Below are positions 33,401 to 44,200 of a stretch of 64,000 nucleotides of DNA, one piece after another. Made by a program: the position numbers and the translations under genes. Where the stretch lies: the NCBI GenBank assembly GCA_963691815.1, contig OY829661.1, positions 4,395,001 to 4,459,000 on the forward strand, written 5' to 3'. Below the pieces are notes generated by a model. That model made no database searches, had not been told where the DNA came from, and saw nothing but the letters and a program-made list of their open reading frames with translations. The DNA is from Echiichthys vipera. Lineage: Eukaryota; Chordata; Actinopteri; Perciformes; Trachinidae. The stretch's first letter is position 1, and each line of letters starts with the position of its first letter.

Positions 33401-33607
33401 GTCGCGCTGCACAGATGGAATGAAGGGTACAATGAGACTGAAATCCTGACGGAGGCCTGGGATGGAGTAGAGTGCACCTCAGACGGGTTCAGGAGTGTGT
33501 TTGTAGGGCAGCTCTTTGATTTGTTGAAAGGAGATCATGTGAGCGTATGCGTCAATGAGGGCCACAAACTGATCATAACGTCATCATTTGGTGCTTATCT
33601 CACATAG
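30407..33607 (+). CDS. TNF ligand superfamily member, type II membrane cytokine
   Basis: Four exons join in frame: 30407-30646, 31516-31555, 31817-31858 and 33225-33607 (stop TAG), encoding 234 residues. The start GCCATGG has a strong Kozak context; an in-frame ATG at 30395 is an alternative. Residues 1-46 are cytoplasmic, 47-66 form one transmembrane helix (RLITLLLLLSCTALFIF), and about 67-108 are a short stalk from two tiny exons. Residues 109-234 form the TNF homology domain, with LYLTWD near 119-124, HAIVIPEDGFYFVYVRV at 136-152 (the family's central strands) and a final FGAYL. Cys156 and Cys191 sit where the TNF disulfide links the CD and EF loops. Potential N-glycosylation sites are Asn114 and Asn177. 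The product should be a trimeric cell-surface or shed ligand for a TNF receptor. The four-exon layout with two small stalk exons fits TNF-like members. Which paralogue it is cannot be decided from sequence alone. Confidence 0.9.
30777..30904 (+). mobile_element. L2 LINE 3' end with (TTGAA)n tail, in TNF ligand intron 1
   Basis: Same 3' terminal sequence as in the L2 at 41641-45595, but on the + strand: AATTGTTGGGTCTCTGTAAA, GTGGTCTTTACCTACTCTGT, then TTGAATTGAATTGAATTG. Only about 128 bp, so strongly 5'-truncated. Confidence 0.88.
32459..32790 (+). mobile_element. tRNA-derived SINE (family F), copy 1, in TNF ligand intron 3
   Basis: The head has box A TGGTTTGGTGGTTAGCA and box B GGTTCGAACC (about 32516-32525). 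The conserved body has TGGAGTCTGCATGTTCTCC, CCACAGTCCAAAGACATGCA, TGACTCTAAATTGCCC and CTGTCCAGGGTGTACCCC. It ends AAGCGGTTGAAGAGGAAAGG near 32785. CCACTA flanks both sides and may be the remnant of a target duplication. Confidence 0.87.
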
Positions 33608-33731
33608 GGGTTATGCCTTAATGAGAATATGCCTCTTTGTGTATGTATGTCTCTGTCTGTATGTGTTCTCTGTCTCAATAATATATCTTGATAATATGTC
33701 TTAGTAATGTATCTGTAAAATTGTATTTTTT

Positions 33732-33737
33732 ATTAAA
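33732..33737 (+). other. Candidate polyadenylation signal of the TNF ligand gene
   Basis: ATTAAA, a common variant hexamer, lies about 125 bp after the stop codon and is followed by the T-rich GGTTTTTGTAATTT. A short 3' UTR is therefore possible. An AU-rich instability region is not obvious. Confidence 0.4.
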
Positions 33738-35085
33738 AAGTCAGGTTTTTGTAATTTATCGTTACTCTTTTCTAAGCTTTGTAAGCACAGGCTGTTCAGA
33801 GTATTCAGGTTTAAACAAATTACAGGATGGAAGATTCTACTGGAGGAATGAACGATGAAGGATATTCACTCAGAGTGTTTTAATGATGGTGCTCTCCAAA
33901 ATCTCCCATGGGTGTGACATCTGTGCCCCTTTAAAAAAAAAGATCTTGCTACTAGAAAGACTCCCAAATAGCACCAAGTTTGGAGCTAAGAGTGTCCTCT
34001 ACAAACCTCCACAGTCTCACACCCAACACGTCAAAAATAGACGCCTGGTCAGGGGCCTTTGGCTTTAGTTAGACTGTGTTGGTCACACATACTGTATGTG
34101 AAAGCAGGCGACTGACCATCGCCTGTCAAGGTGATATTTCGCTGGTCACAGTTCACCAAAGAGGAACTCCACACAAATTGCTTTGCAACCGGAAGTCAAT
34201 CTTTTATTTGCCCCTTTGCCTGCAAAAAAAAAAAAGTGAACTGGAGGCAAATGTTTATCTTGTGTATGTGTGCCCGTGCCTAAAAGAGCTAAGAGAAGGT
34301 GGGGTCAACCCCGTCGCTATAGATGATGTCATTTTGGTAACACTTTAAAATAAGGGCCACAAAATGTGAGTTAGATTACCAGGGAACGAATTAAGAACTA
34401 ACCCTTAGTGAATCATTAATTCATGAATAACTCCTAATCAAATGGAATAGAGTAGCTAATGATTTATTATCAATTAGTTAATGATTAGTTAACTGAGAAA
34501 CGGGTCAGGAACAAATCAGGAACCACTTGATAACTAATTAATTAACAAGTCCTTCCTAATGATTCTGACGAAGGAATATATGATAGATGATGGTGAGTTA
34601 CTAGAGAACAGACTGAGCGATCCAATATAAATGAATATCTGACCACTTTCTTTATGAGTCGTTCCTGATTGAGCTACATAAAACAACGACTCATTAGTTA
34701 CTAATTATTTAAACACTGGTTATTGTTTTTGTGTCCTGCAAGTACTGAATAGTTACTAAGTAGTCCCTCATTATCCATCCATCATTATATCCAATACTTC
34801 ATCATATAATTATGACTTACAGGTTAAAAGCAACACTTAATACGTTTATGTTGCATTTCAAGCATCAGAGACTGTGAAGAGGCCGTGTCCCCTGTCCGTC
34901 CGTGTGTGCAACAGCTGTAAAGTCAAACATTTCTGTTAAGACTAAGATTAATTTAACTTTCATTTTTAAGGTTAGATAACCACTTGTGAATCTTGTGAAA
35001 GTTTTGGAAAAGTCTTTCTATGAAGACCACATCTACACAGTGGCATTTTCAGACTTTTTTGACTGGGGTGGCCCAAGTGGGTCAC
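33738..35085. other. Intergenic, AT-rich repeat-like sequence
   Basis: No gene. From about 34332, GGTAACACTTTAAAATAAGG resembles the terminus of a widespread fish DNA element, and about 34380-34700 is rich in TTAAT/ATTAG motifs. No matching opposite terminus was seen, so no element is called. Confidence 0.45.
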
Positions 35086-35124
35086 TGACACACACACACA
35101 TACACACACACACACACACAGACA

Positions 35125-35185
<61 letters not shown>

Positions 35186-35240
35186 AGACACAGACACAGA
35201 CACACACGCACACACACACGCACACACACACACACACACG
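35086..35240 (+). repeat. (CA)n microsatellite with GACACA variants
   Basis: Long CA tract with GACACA and CACACG interruptions. The open frames through it on both strands (Thr-His or Cys-Val repeats) are artefacts of the repeat. Confidence 0.95.
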
Positions 35241-36194
35241 GATGTGACACATCCGGATGTGACACAGATGAGCCCCAGGATGAATTGGCAGGAGTCCCGC
35301 TCCTCGCTGGATGAGAATACTAGTTTCTGCCGTTACACACAACAGTCACCAACCTTCGGCCCATCTCCAGGTTGCTGCTGCAAAATGTCTAACAGAAACA
35401 CATTATGTGGACTTTTGTTTTTTTGGCTTATCATAAAGTTGGCAGGCACCTTGCCAAGGCTATAGCCCCGGACCTCTGTGCCGTCAAATTAAAACAGAAA
35501 AAAACATAATAATGATGAAAAAAGCTCTGTACAGTAGACTTTTCTCGGCTGCATTACCAGCAGCCACAAATGCAACATTGTAGCAGTGAAACCCGCAAAC
35601 CTGAAAAAGTCTTACGTGTCATGGGACTGTATACATGGTGAGATATTGAACTGCAGTCAGCTGGCAACTAGTGAGCTTAAGTAGTTTACATTTTCAATCT
35701 AGGTAGCCTACAATGCACTACCTACAAATTGATCTACCTAGGCCTACCTGCAATCACAATATTGCGTTCATGAGCTTGAGATCGGCCCCCAATGACTTAC
35801 ACTGACACATCTGCTATCCACTTAGTGACTTACACACACTGACAAGTGATAACCAGAGGTGTAGTGCTGCCAGAGCGCACCAGAACGGCACTGAGAAAAA
35901 CAGAACAGTCGAAGTTTGAATAATCTAGGTGACATTTACACAGCACTTCAAGATCTGACCAATTTTAATGTGTATGTCATTCAAGAAAGACGATGAAAAC
36001 AAATAGTTTTTGTCATTTTGACATTTAAGGTGGCTGGATTTGTTCACTACCTAAACTCATGAACTAACAGGAAAGAAAACGCTCCACTTAACATTTTCCA
36101 GTTGCTATTAAAGAGCGGTAAAAGACTGAATGATAGCGGGGAAAGACTGTATGATAGCGGGGAAAGACTGTATGACAGCGACGTTATTCACACC
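35241..36194. other. Intergenic, no gene recognised
   Basis: It contains a short three-unit repeat at about 36120-36180 (GATAGCGGGGAAAGACTGTA, then a GACAGCG variant) just before the Harbinger terminus. Otherwise unassigned. Confidence 0.5.
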
Positions 36195-37740
36195 GGTGTG
36201 GCGTACTACGAAGCCCGCTGAACATACCCAGGGTTTCTTTGGATAACCTGGATCGACAAATACAAAACTTGCGAGTTCAACGGTACCATGAAGCTCACTT
36301 ATGAGTCAATTTGTCAAGCCAGGGTTTCTGTTTTATTTTCAATGCGCGTTCCCATAAAGAGGGCATGTATTGCATCATTTGACTCAGCCTTTGGATAGAT
36401 CAAGGGCTCAATTCAATTCAATTCAATTCAATTCAAAAAACTTTATTTGTCCCCGGGGGGCAATTCAGGGCACACAGAGCAGCAAATAATGACAGTGCAA
36501 TTATACAAAAACATTTTAACCTAACACAAGAATAAAGAGTTAGTGTCAGGATGTTAGTGTGTTAGTACAGGTAGAATAAGTGTCAGGATGTTAGTGTGTT
36601 AGTACAGGTTAGATACAGAGAACATCGTCGGCGTGAGATGTAGAAAGACATGTGTGTATCGGATGTAAGCAGACATGTGAACGGGTGTTTATGATGTAAA
36701 CAATGTAAACATGCATTAGACTGTTGAAACAGGTATAAACAGAACTGTAGTGCAGAGAAGATATAAGTGGACAGTGATCGGATTCAGATGAGGTCAGACA
36801 TGATACATGTGTGTAATGAGCAGACGTAACAGAACTATAGTGCAGTAATAGAGTATAAATATAATATATAACTATAAGCTAAATAATAAAGTGATAGCGG
36901 TGCATGGCAGGAAAACAGCAGTCTAAGTATACGCTAGCTCTGTGTAACAGATGAATACTGAAAAATAAAGTGACCATAGTGCTATGATGGATACAATATA
37001 AGACCTGATAGACACAATAAAGTGGAGCAGTGCATTAATACCATAAATTAACATAACTAACAGAATCAAGTGGACCAGTAAGAACAGAGGCAGTAAGAAC
37101 AGAGGCAGCAGCTGCATATTCCACTGAAGAGGAGCAGATCAAGGGACCCAGCAAAATCATTCTTTGATAGTAGGAGTGGGCAGAAAGCTGTGAAATGTCA
37201 CAAAAATATTGCACAAAGAATTGAGCGGAGCTACAACCTTGTGGATAGCACGGCACAACGTATTTTTGCTCAGATTTTCAGCATCAACAAATGCATGTAA
37301 ATGTGTACCCATGGCAAAGAATCACAGTGAAACACAGACACACTGTGCAACACTAAGAGCATGTCTTCTTTGTGCAGCATTGCCAACATAAGGTCCAACA
37401 AAGACGATCAAATAGTGAATACCCTCTGATGAGAACCTCTGTCTCTCATAAAGGATATTCTCGGGCAATGCCAAGGGACCGGATCTGTCCCAGAAGACCC
37501 TCTGTCTCCGGTGAGACCCCCTGCATGATACGGGCTCCGAGGTCCACGGAATTCCCACAAAAGGGTAACACCATTGTCAAAGGAGGGGCTCTGCAGCTGC
37601 GCTCAGCTTTAAGAAGCTCATCTAACCCGAAAGTCTACGTCTCAGCTCTAAGTCTGAGCTGAAAACCTCCTTAGAACAGGTTTGGTTGGCAGCATAAATC
37701 ACCATGGTGATACAACAATGCTAAAAGAGAGGGGTGCCGT
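36195..37740 (-). mobile_element. PIF-Harbinger element fossil, copy 2
   Basis: The left end near 36195 (GTACTACGAAGC-like, here GCGTACTACGAAGCCCGCTG, then CAGGGTTTCTTTGGATAACC) is typical of fish Harbinger termini. The body matches copy 1 at 27590-28985 but is split by a LINE 3' end at 36413-37110. The minus strand reads RQRVFWDRSGPLALPENILY, YLIVFVGPYVGNAAQRRHAL and SVAQCVCVSL (about 37510-37325), the N-terminal part of the HARBI1-like transposase. The right terminus was not recognised. Confidence 0.87.
36413..37110 (-). mobile_element. LINE 3' UTR inserted into Harbinger copy 2
   Basis: Begins with (CAATT)n, then AAAAAACTTTATTTGTCCCC, which in reverse orientation is a LINE 3' end (GGGGACAAATAAAGTT then a TTGAA tail). 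Copy 1 of the Harbinger element is continuous at this point (GATAGATCAAGGG ... GCATATT), which defines the insertion. It holds a short tandem repeat (GTCAGGATGTTAGTGTGTTA) at 36546 and 36584. No coding part remains. Confidence 0.75.
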
Positions 37741-38228
37741 GTCTTGTTTCTACTGCTGAGTGCAGTGATGGAGTTTAGCTCCGGAGACTTCGGCCAGGAG
37801 ACAAAATAAAAGTCAGGAAGCTTAGGCAGTAAAAGATCAAACTGAGCTACTGTCACATATTTCATTGAATTTCCTTTTTATAGAAATGCTCTGAATGTAT
37901 TTAAGTTCCCTCTGGTAAACAGTTAACTATGTTGTGTGTCTGGAGCTTTTATTGTGAAAGGTCAGAACGTAAGAAGTGAAGCTATCTCAGCTGCCTGTCA
38001 AGTTTGAAAGTCAAATAGTTTTCCATCTGATCCATAGATGAATGAGGTCCAGCAGCTGAGCTTTGTGTTGTTGTTTTATTATTTTCATAAGTAAGAAATT
38101 CACAACCTGATTGTTGGATGTCTTTATTCGCAGTGTGAGAGCCCTGTAAAATTGACCTTGATCGGAAAAATGTCTTTTTTTTTGTTGTGTAATATTCACG
38201 TTCTTTGTGAAAGTACTCTTGAGAAAAC
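37741..38228. other. Intergenic, no gene recognised
   Basis: Unassigned. Includes the unlocated right part of Harbinger copy 2. Confidence 0.5.
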
Positions 38229-38575
38229 AACATTCATTCATTCATCTTCAACCCCTTGTCTGTGTCGGGGTTGCGGGGGGCTGGAGCTGATCCCAGCTGA
38301 CATCGGGCGTGAGGCGGGGTCCACCCTGGACAGGACGCCAGTCTATCACAGGACACATAGAGACAAACAGAGACAGACAACCATTCACACCTACGGGTGA
38401 TTTAGAGTCATCAATGAACCGAACACCTAACACGTGCCCGTCTTTGGACTGTGGGAGGAAACCGGAGAACCCGGAGAAAACCCACGCAGACACGGGGACA
38501 ACATGCAAACTCCACACAGAAGGGCCCCAGCCGGGATTGAAACAAGGAGGCGACAGTGCTAACAGTGGTGTGGTG
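38229..38575 (-). mobile_element. tRNA-derived SINE (family F), copy 2
   Basis: Reverse-oriented relative of 32459-32790: tail CATTCATTCATTCATCTTCA at the left, then GCCAGTCTATCACAGGACAC, TTTAGAGTCATCAATGAACC, GGACTGTGGGAGGAAACCGG and CATGCAAACTCCACACAGAA. The box-B region is mutated (AATCCCGGCTGG on the reverse strand), and the head is shortened at about 38575. Confidence 0.87.
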
Positions 38576-40494
38576 GTTTAGGTGGTGGTTTAGGCAAAAC
38601 AATTAAAATAAATACAAAAGAGGCTTGAAGTAGCTGTCCTCATGTGTTTGACTGCGAGCCATGCGGTAGGCCTAGCATCATATTATGTTTCTGAAGATCC
38701 TGCAGCTGTCATTTCTTTCTGCTGACTTTGTGACTCCTCACTCTGGCTCTGAATCCTCTTCCATGTGTGACGGGTCGTCTCCCTCACTGCCACTATATGG
38801 CACTGTGCCAACTTACTGGGCATCCTAAATGAGGGGCGGCACAATGCACCCTTACATATAGAGGTGCAGACACACCTGTCTCTTCCTCTTTCCTCCGGTG
38901 GCTGCTGCCTGTCCATTGCGGTGGCTCAGCTTGGCCGTTGCAGGTGTACAATCCTCCTCATTCAGGTAATGCTCTCTGCCAGTCCTCCGTTGTGCGTCTG
39001 TGCGTAAATGGGCATTTTGGTGATGTGATCTCCGCTGTTTGCAGCACAAGCGGCTGCGGAGGCTGTGGGAGACGAAGTGCTCTGCCAGAAGCCCTCCCTG
39101 GATGCGCTCACCTGTTCCTTTCAGTAAGTCCACAATTGTCTGCTGTCCGGCAGCTCCGTCGCCCAGTTCCCAGCTTAATGTTACTTTCCTGTTCTGGTGT
39201 AGCTGAGTGATTGACCCGCCGCACAAGTCATCATTCCTCTGTTGCCCTGGGGCGTAACTGTAGCTTCGCCGAGTGGTATGTATGAGTTTATTTTGCTAGA
39301 AATGTTGTTTTTTAATTATGTATACATGTGCGCTAAATTATAGTTATGTGCCTTTCTTGTAGAGGCCGTGGTGAACGGTTGACCCGTGTTAAGCCATCTT
39401 TCCCAGGATCTACGCTGCTGTTTTGGCTCTATTCAATTATTGGACGTCCTGGCTCTTACTGATGACGTTCAGTTTGTTAATCAGCCGTGTGGCTACCCTA
39501 TGAACGTGTTTTGTCCTGGGCTTGTCAATTGAGCTACTGTTGGCGTGGGCCCGGCTCCTCCGCACATGATCACTCTATTAATAAGGCTGCCCACTTCTGA
39601 GCCATTTAAAGGGCATTTCACTGTTTTCATTCATTTGTGCCTTAATAATTAGTTTCTATTTTCGTTATTTAGTGTTCTTTGTATTTTGTTTTCATTACAC
39701 CAGGTCTGTGTAGCACCCTGTTGCATGTTTTAACTTGTTTTTGTGCGCTTTGGTTAGGTGCTGTGGTCCAAGGCGGCAGTTCAGTTCCTGGTAGTGGCCC
39801 CCTTTCACAAGTGTCCAGTGTGTGTGTGTGTGTGTGTGTGTGAGTGCGGTTTCGCAGGTTTTAATTTAGCGACCTCCCTGCTTTGGTTTGGCCCTGCCGC
39901 CGTAAACTACAGCCCTGCCTTTTAATCTCTGTTATTGCAGGGTGCTAATTCTAGGTGTCATTAACTGGTGTGTGTGTGTGGGTGTGTGCGTGTATGTGAG
40001 CTTTTGATTATTTTCTTTGTTGATTTACTTATGTTAAATAAAGTGTGCTCTTTAAGTGGAAAACTGTCTCTTGCCCCCGTGGTTTTATCGAACCTGTGTG
40101 ACCTCATTCATTAAAAGGTATCTTAGAAGTTCCTAGGGGTGAAATTACCCCAGGTGGCGTTGTTGCAACTACACATGGTTATTGTTATGCTAACTTTACC
40201 TGGTACATTTCTGTTTCATCATTGCTGCGGCCTTTTATTTGAAACATATCGTAAATTTTTCTCTGCATTATTACTTTTTATATTTTCCTCTTGCACTCTC
40301 TTCCTTATCTTATCACATAGATCTATTTGAATCAGGATTTGAATATCCCTCCTAGGCCGCAAGGTGAACCATGAAAATTCTTTTAGAAAAAGGATTTCCG
40401 CTCTGCAGTCTATCTACACAATCTCTAGTTCATAAAAAAGAATGAGTCATGCTAAGCTACCAAAAAAAACGGCCAGTACCAGCTTACTTTCACC
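38576..40494. other. Intergenic, unassigned
   Basis: No recognised gene. It contains GT-rich tracts at about 39820-39845 and 39970-39990, and an AATAAAG near 40036 followed by T/G-rich sequence, which could be a relic 3' end. A 124-residue minus-strand frame (38852-39226) has no recognisable domain. Confidence 0.45.
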
Positions 40495-41289
40495 CCTGGA
40501 TAGAGGTCAGCCCCCTCCCCCTCTTTCATCAGTGATACCAGTGCAGTGTCATCAAAACTTGATTATGTGGTGGTAACACAGTCATTGGTATACAGTGTGA
40601 AGAGCAGGGGAGAGCTAACAAACTTCTGTGGGGCGCCGCAGGTGGTTGTGACCATGGGGAAATGGGTGTTATTGACCTGGACCAATTGTTGCCTGTTAGT
40701 AAAAGGGAGCAGTACCAGTGGATGAGATATGGATTCATGCCCATAAGAATCATTCTGGAGAGCAGTATGTCCGGTTTCATTGTATTGAATGCAGAGAAGA
40801 AGTTGATGAACAGTACCCTGGCATAAGGTTTTATCTTCGAAACATCCAAAGGTTTTGAGATCAGATGCATGAAAGTTGTAACAGCATCTTAGGTGCTGCG
40901 CTGTTGCCTATATGCAAAATGGAAGGGCTGAGGTTTGTCCTGTACAGACTGAGAGAGCAAATGGGATATGATATTCTCCATTGAATTCATTAATATAGAT
41001 ATTGGTGCCACAGGTCGGAAATCATTGCACTCCTTGGGGCAGGATGATGTGTGATGTTTTCCAGGCCGTTGGGACATTTTCTGTGTCTATGGACCGTTGG
41101 AAAATAGGTTGCCATGCCAGGGCTAGCTCATTACTGTAGGTTTTCAAGATAGAGGCACTGATGTTGTCGGGGCCGACAGCCTTGAATTAAGCTGACTAAA
41201 GATGTTAGCCACCTGACCCACTGTGATTACCACTCTATCCTCAGAGCACACTGTGACTGACTCTAGTCCCTCCCTGCATCTCTCCTTAT

Positions 41290-44200
41290 GTACATTCACA
41301 GCAAAAGCGATGGAGGCGACGAAAGCATCAAGCTGCCATTCAAAATCAATGGCACAATGACACGCAATGTCGTTTTCGGCGACGCGTTCCGAGCGATAAC
41401 AGCGATGCGATGAAGCGTCCATCGCCTCATCGTGTGTGTCACTTGAAGTTGAAAAATTGTAACTTTTCAAGCGATGTCGCATGAAGCTGTGCCGCGACAG
41501 CCAATCAGCGTTCAGATTGCTGAGGTTAGCTTCAAATACCTAGCCGCCTCGGCTGCTACCTGTGATTGAAGTGATGAAGCAATGATCAAAAATGTGACCA
41601 ATGTGACAAATTAGAGCAACACAATACAAGCGTTCCAGGCGATGTTATCAATTCAATTCAATTCAATTCAATTCAATTCTTTATAGTGTCGAATCATAAC
41701 AAAAGTTATCTCAGGACACTTTACAGAGTAGGTAAAGACCACACTCAATGACTTATTTATGATTTACATAGACCCAACAATTCCTCTGTAGAGTACAGTG
41801 GCAACGAAAACCTTCCCTATAACAGGCAGGAACGTCAGACAGACCCAGCTCTGTGGAGGACGGCCATCTGTCTTGACCGGTTGGGGAGGAAGAAAAGGAG
41901 AGAGAAAGAGAGAAAAGACACAGACAGATGGACAGAGAGAGACAGACAGACACACTTCCCAGAGATGCAAGCAAAGCCTAACAATAACTATAATATTTAT
42001 AGTAATGTGAATATAACGTAAATGTTAAGGCAGTTAATACAACAGAATAGTAGAAACAAGCACAGCTAAGGTGACAGAATATGAAAATGATAATAATTAT
42101 GGTGGCAAACATGATCAATGATGAGTAGTGGCAATAGCAGCTACGATACAGCTACAAATTTTATAGTTTATTAAACTAGTGATAGTATATATGAGTAACA
42201 GTGATAATAGCAGCAGGAAGCGTCATGTAGGACCACGGCAGCAGGCACCACCACGATCAGCAGAGACCTGCGAGACGACAAAGCACAAACAGCTCCGGCG
42301 AAGAAGCTGAATTAGTAACATGCATTGATGAGACATGAATGATACAGACAGAGAGGAGAGAAGCTCAGAGTATCAGGAAAAGTATTATCCCCCGGCAGAC
42401 TAGGCCTATAGCAGCATAATTAAGCAGAATAAAGTCTCATCGTAAGCCCTAGCTGTAAGCTTTATCAAAAAGGAAAGTTTTAAGTTTACTTTTAAATAAG
42501 GGGACAGTGTCTGCCTCCCGAATAACATTTGGGAGTTGGTTCCACAGGAGAGGAGCTTCGTAGCTGAAGGCTCTGCCTCCCATTCTACTTTTGGAGACTC
42601 TAGGAACGACAAGTAGCCCTGCATTCTTAGAGCGCAGAGATCTAGTTGGGTGATACGGTACTATGAGCTCTTTAAGATACGACGGAGCCTGACCAATAAG
42701 AGCTTTGTAGGTAAGGAGAAGGATTTTAAATTCTATTCTAGATTTTACAGGTAGCCAGTGCAGAGAAGCTAATACAGGAGAAATATGTTCTCTTCTATTT
42801 GTTTTAGTTAGTACACGAGCTGCAGCATTTTGGACCAACTGGAGACTCCTAACAGACTTATTGGAGTAGCCTGATAATAAGGAGTTGCAGTAGTCCAGCC
42901 TAGAAGTAACAAATGCATGAACAAGTTTCTCTGCATCTTTCTGAGACACAATGTTCCTAATTTTTGCAATATTACGCAGGTGAAAATATGCAGTCCTTGT
43001 TGTTAGTTTTATGTGAGAATCGAAGGACATATCCTGATCAAACATAACACCCAGATTCCTTACTGTGGTGCTGGAGGACAACACAACATCATCCAGAGTA
43101 ATAATGTCTTTAGCTATTGAATTTCGGAGGCCTTTGGGGCCAAGTACAATAACTTCAGTTTTATCTGAGTTTAACATCAGAAAATTGCAGGTCATCCAGC
43201 TTTTTATTTCCTTAATGCACATTTGAAGTTAATCTAACTGATGGGTTTCTTCTGGTTTGATCGACAGATATAATTGTGTATCATCAGCATAACAATGAAA
43301 ATTGATGGAGTGCTTCCTTATAATATTTCCTAAGGGAAGCATATATAAGGTGAAAAGAATCGGTCCAAGGACAGAACCCTGTGGGACTCCGTGACTAACT
43401 TTAGTGTGCATGGAGGATTTGTCATTAACATGTACAAACTGAGATCTATCTGATAAATATGACTTAAACCAGCTCAGTGCGGTTCCTTTAATGCCAATTA
43501 GATGCTCCAGTCTCTGTAGCAGGATGTGATGGTCAATAGTGTCGAAGGCAGCACTAAGATCTAGTAAGACAAGTACAGAGACAAGTCCTTTGTCTGAAGC
43601 TATTAGAAGGTCATTAGTAATTTTCACCAGTGCTGTCTCAGTGCTATGATTCACTCTAAATCCTGACTGGAAGTCCTCAAATAACTCATTATTATGTAAA
43701 ACGTCACACAGCTGATTGGCGACTAATTACTCGAGGATCTTAGAGAGAAAAGGAAGGTTAGATATAGGTCTATAGTTGGCTAGTACCTCTGGATCAAGAC
43801 TGGGCTTTTTAAGAAGAGGTTTAATTACAGCTACTTTAAAAGACTGTGGTACATAACCTGCTGATAAAGACATGTTAATCATATCTAATACAGGAGTGCT
43901 AATTAAAGGTAACACTTCTTTAAGTAACCTAGTTGGAATAGAGTCTAGGAGACAAGTAGAAGGTTTTGATGCTGAAATAGTAGAGGTTAATTTGTTAAGG
44001 TCGACTGTAGAAAAGCAGTCCAAGAATATATCAGGTCGTACAGTTTGTAAGGTTCCTGGGTTTATAATTTTGTCATTAAAGAAGGTCATGAAGTCGTTAC
44101 TACTGAGGGTTATAGGAATACATGGCTCAATAGAGCTGTGGCTCTCTGTCAGCCTGGCTACAGTGCTAAAAAGAAATCTAGGATTGTTCTTATTCTCCTC

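Noticed and set aside
36120..36185. Possible CRISPR-like or minisatellite array
   Set aside because: Only three short degenerate units without spacers; in a vertebrate context this is a minor tandem repeat.
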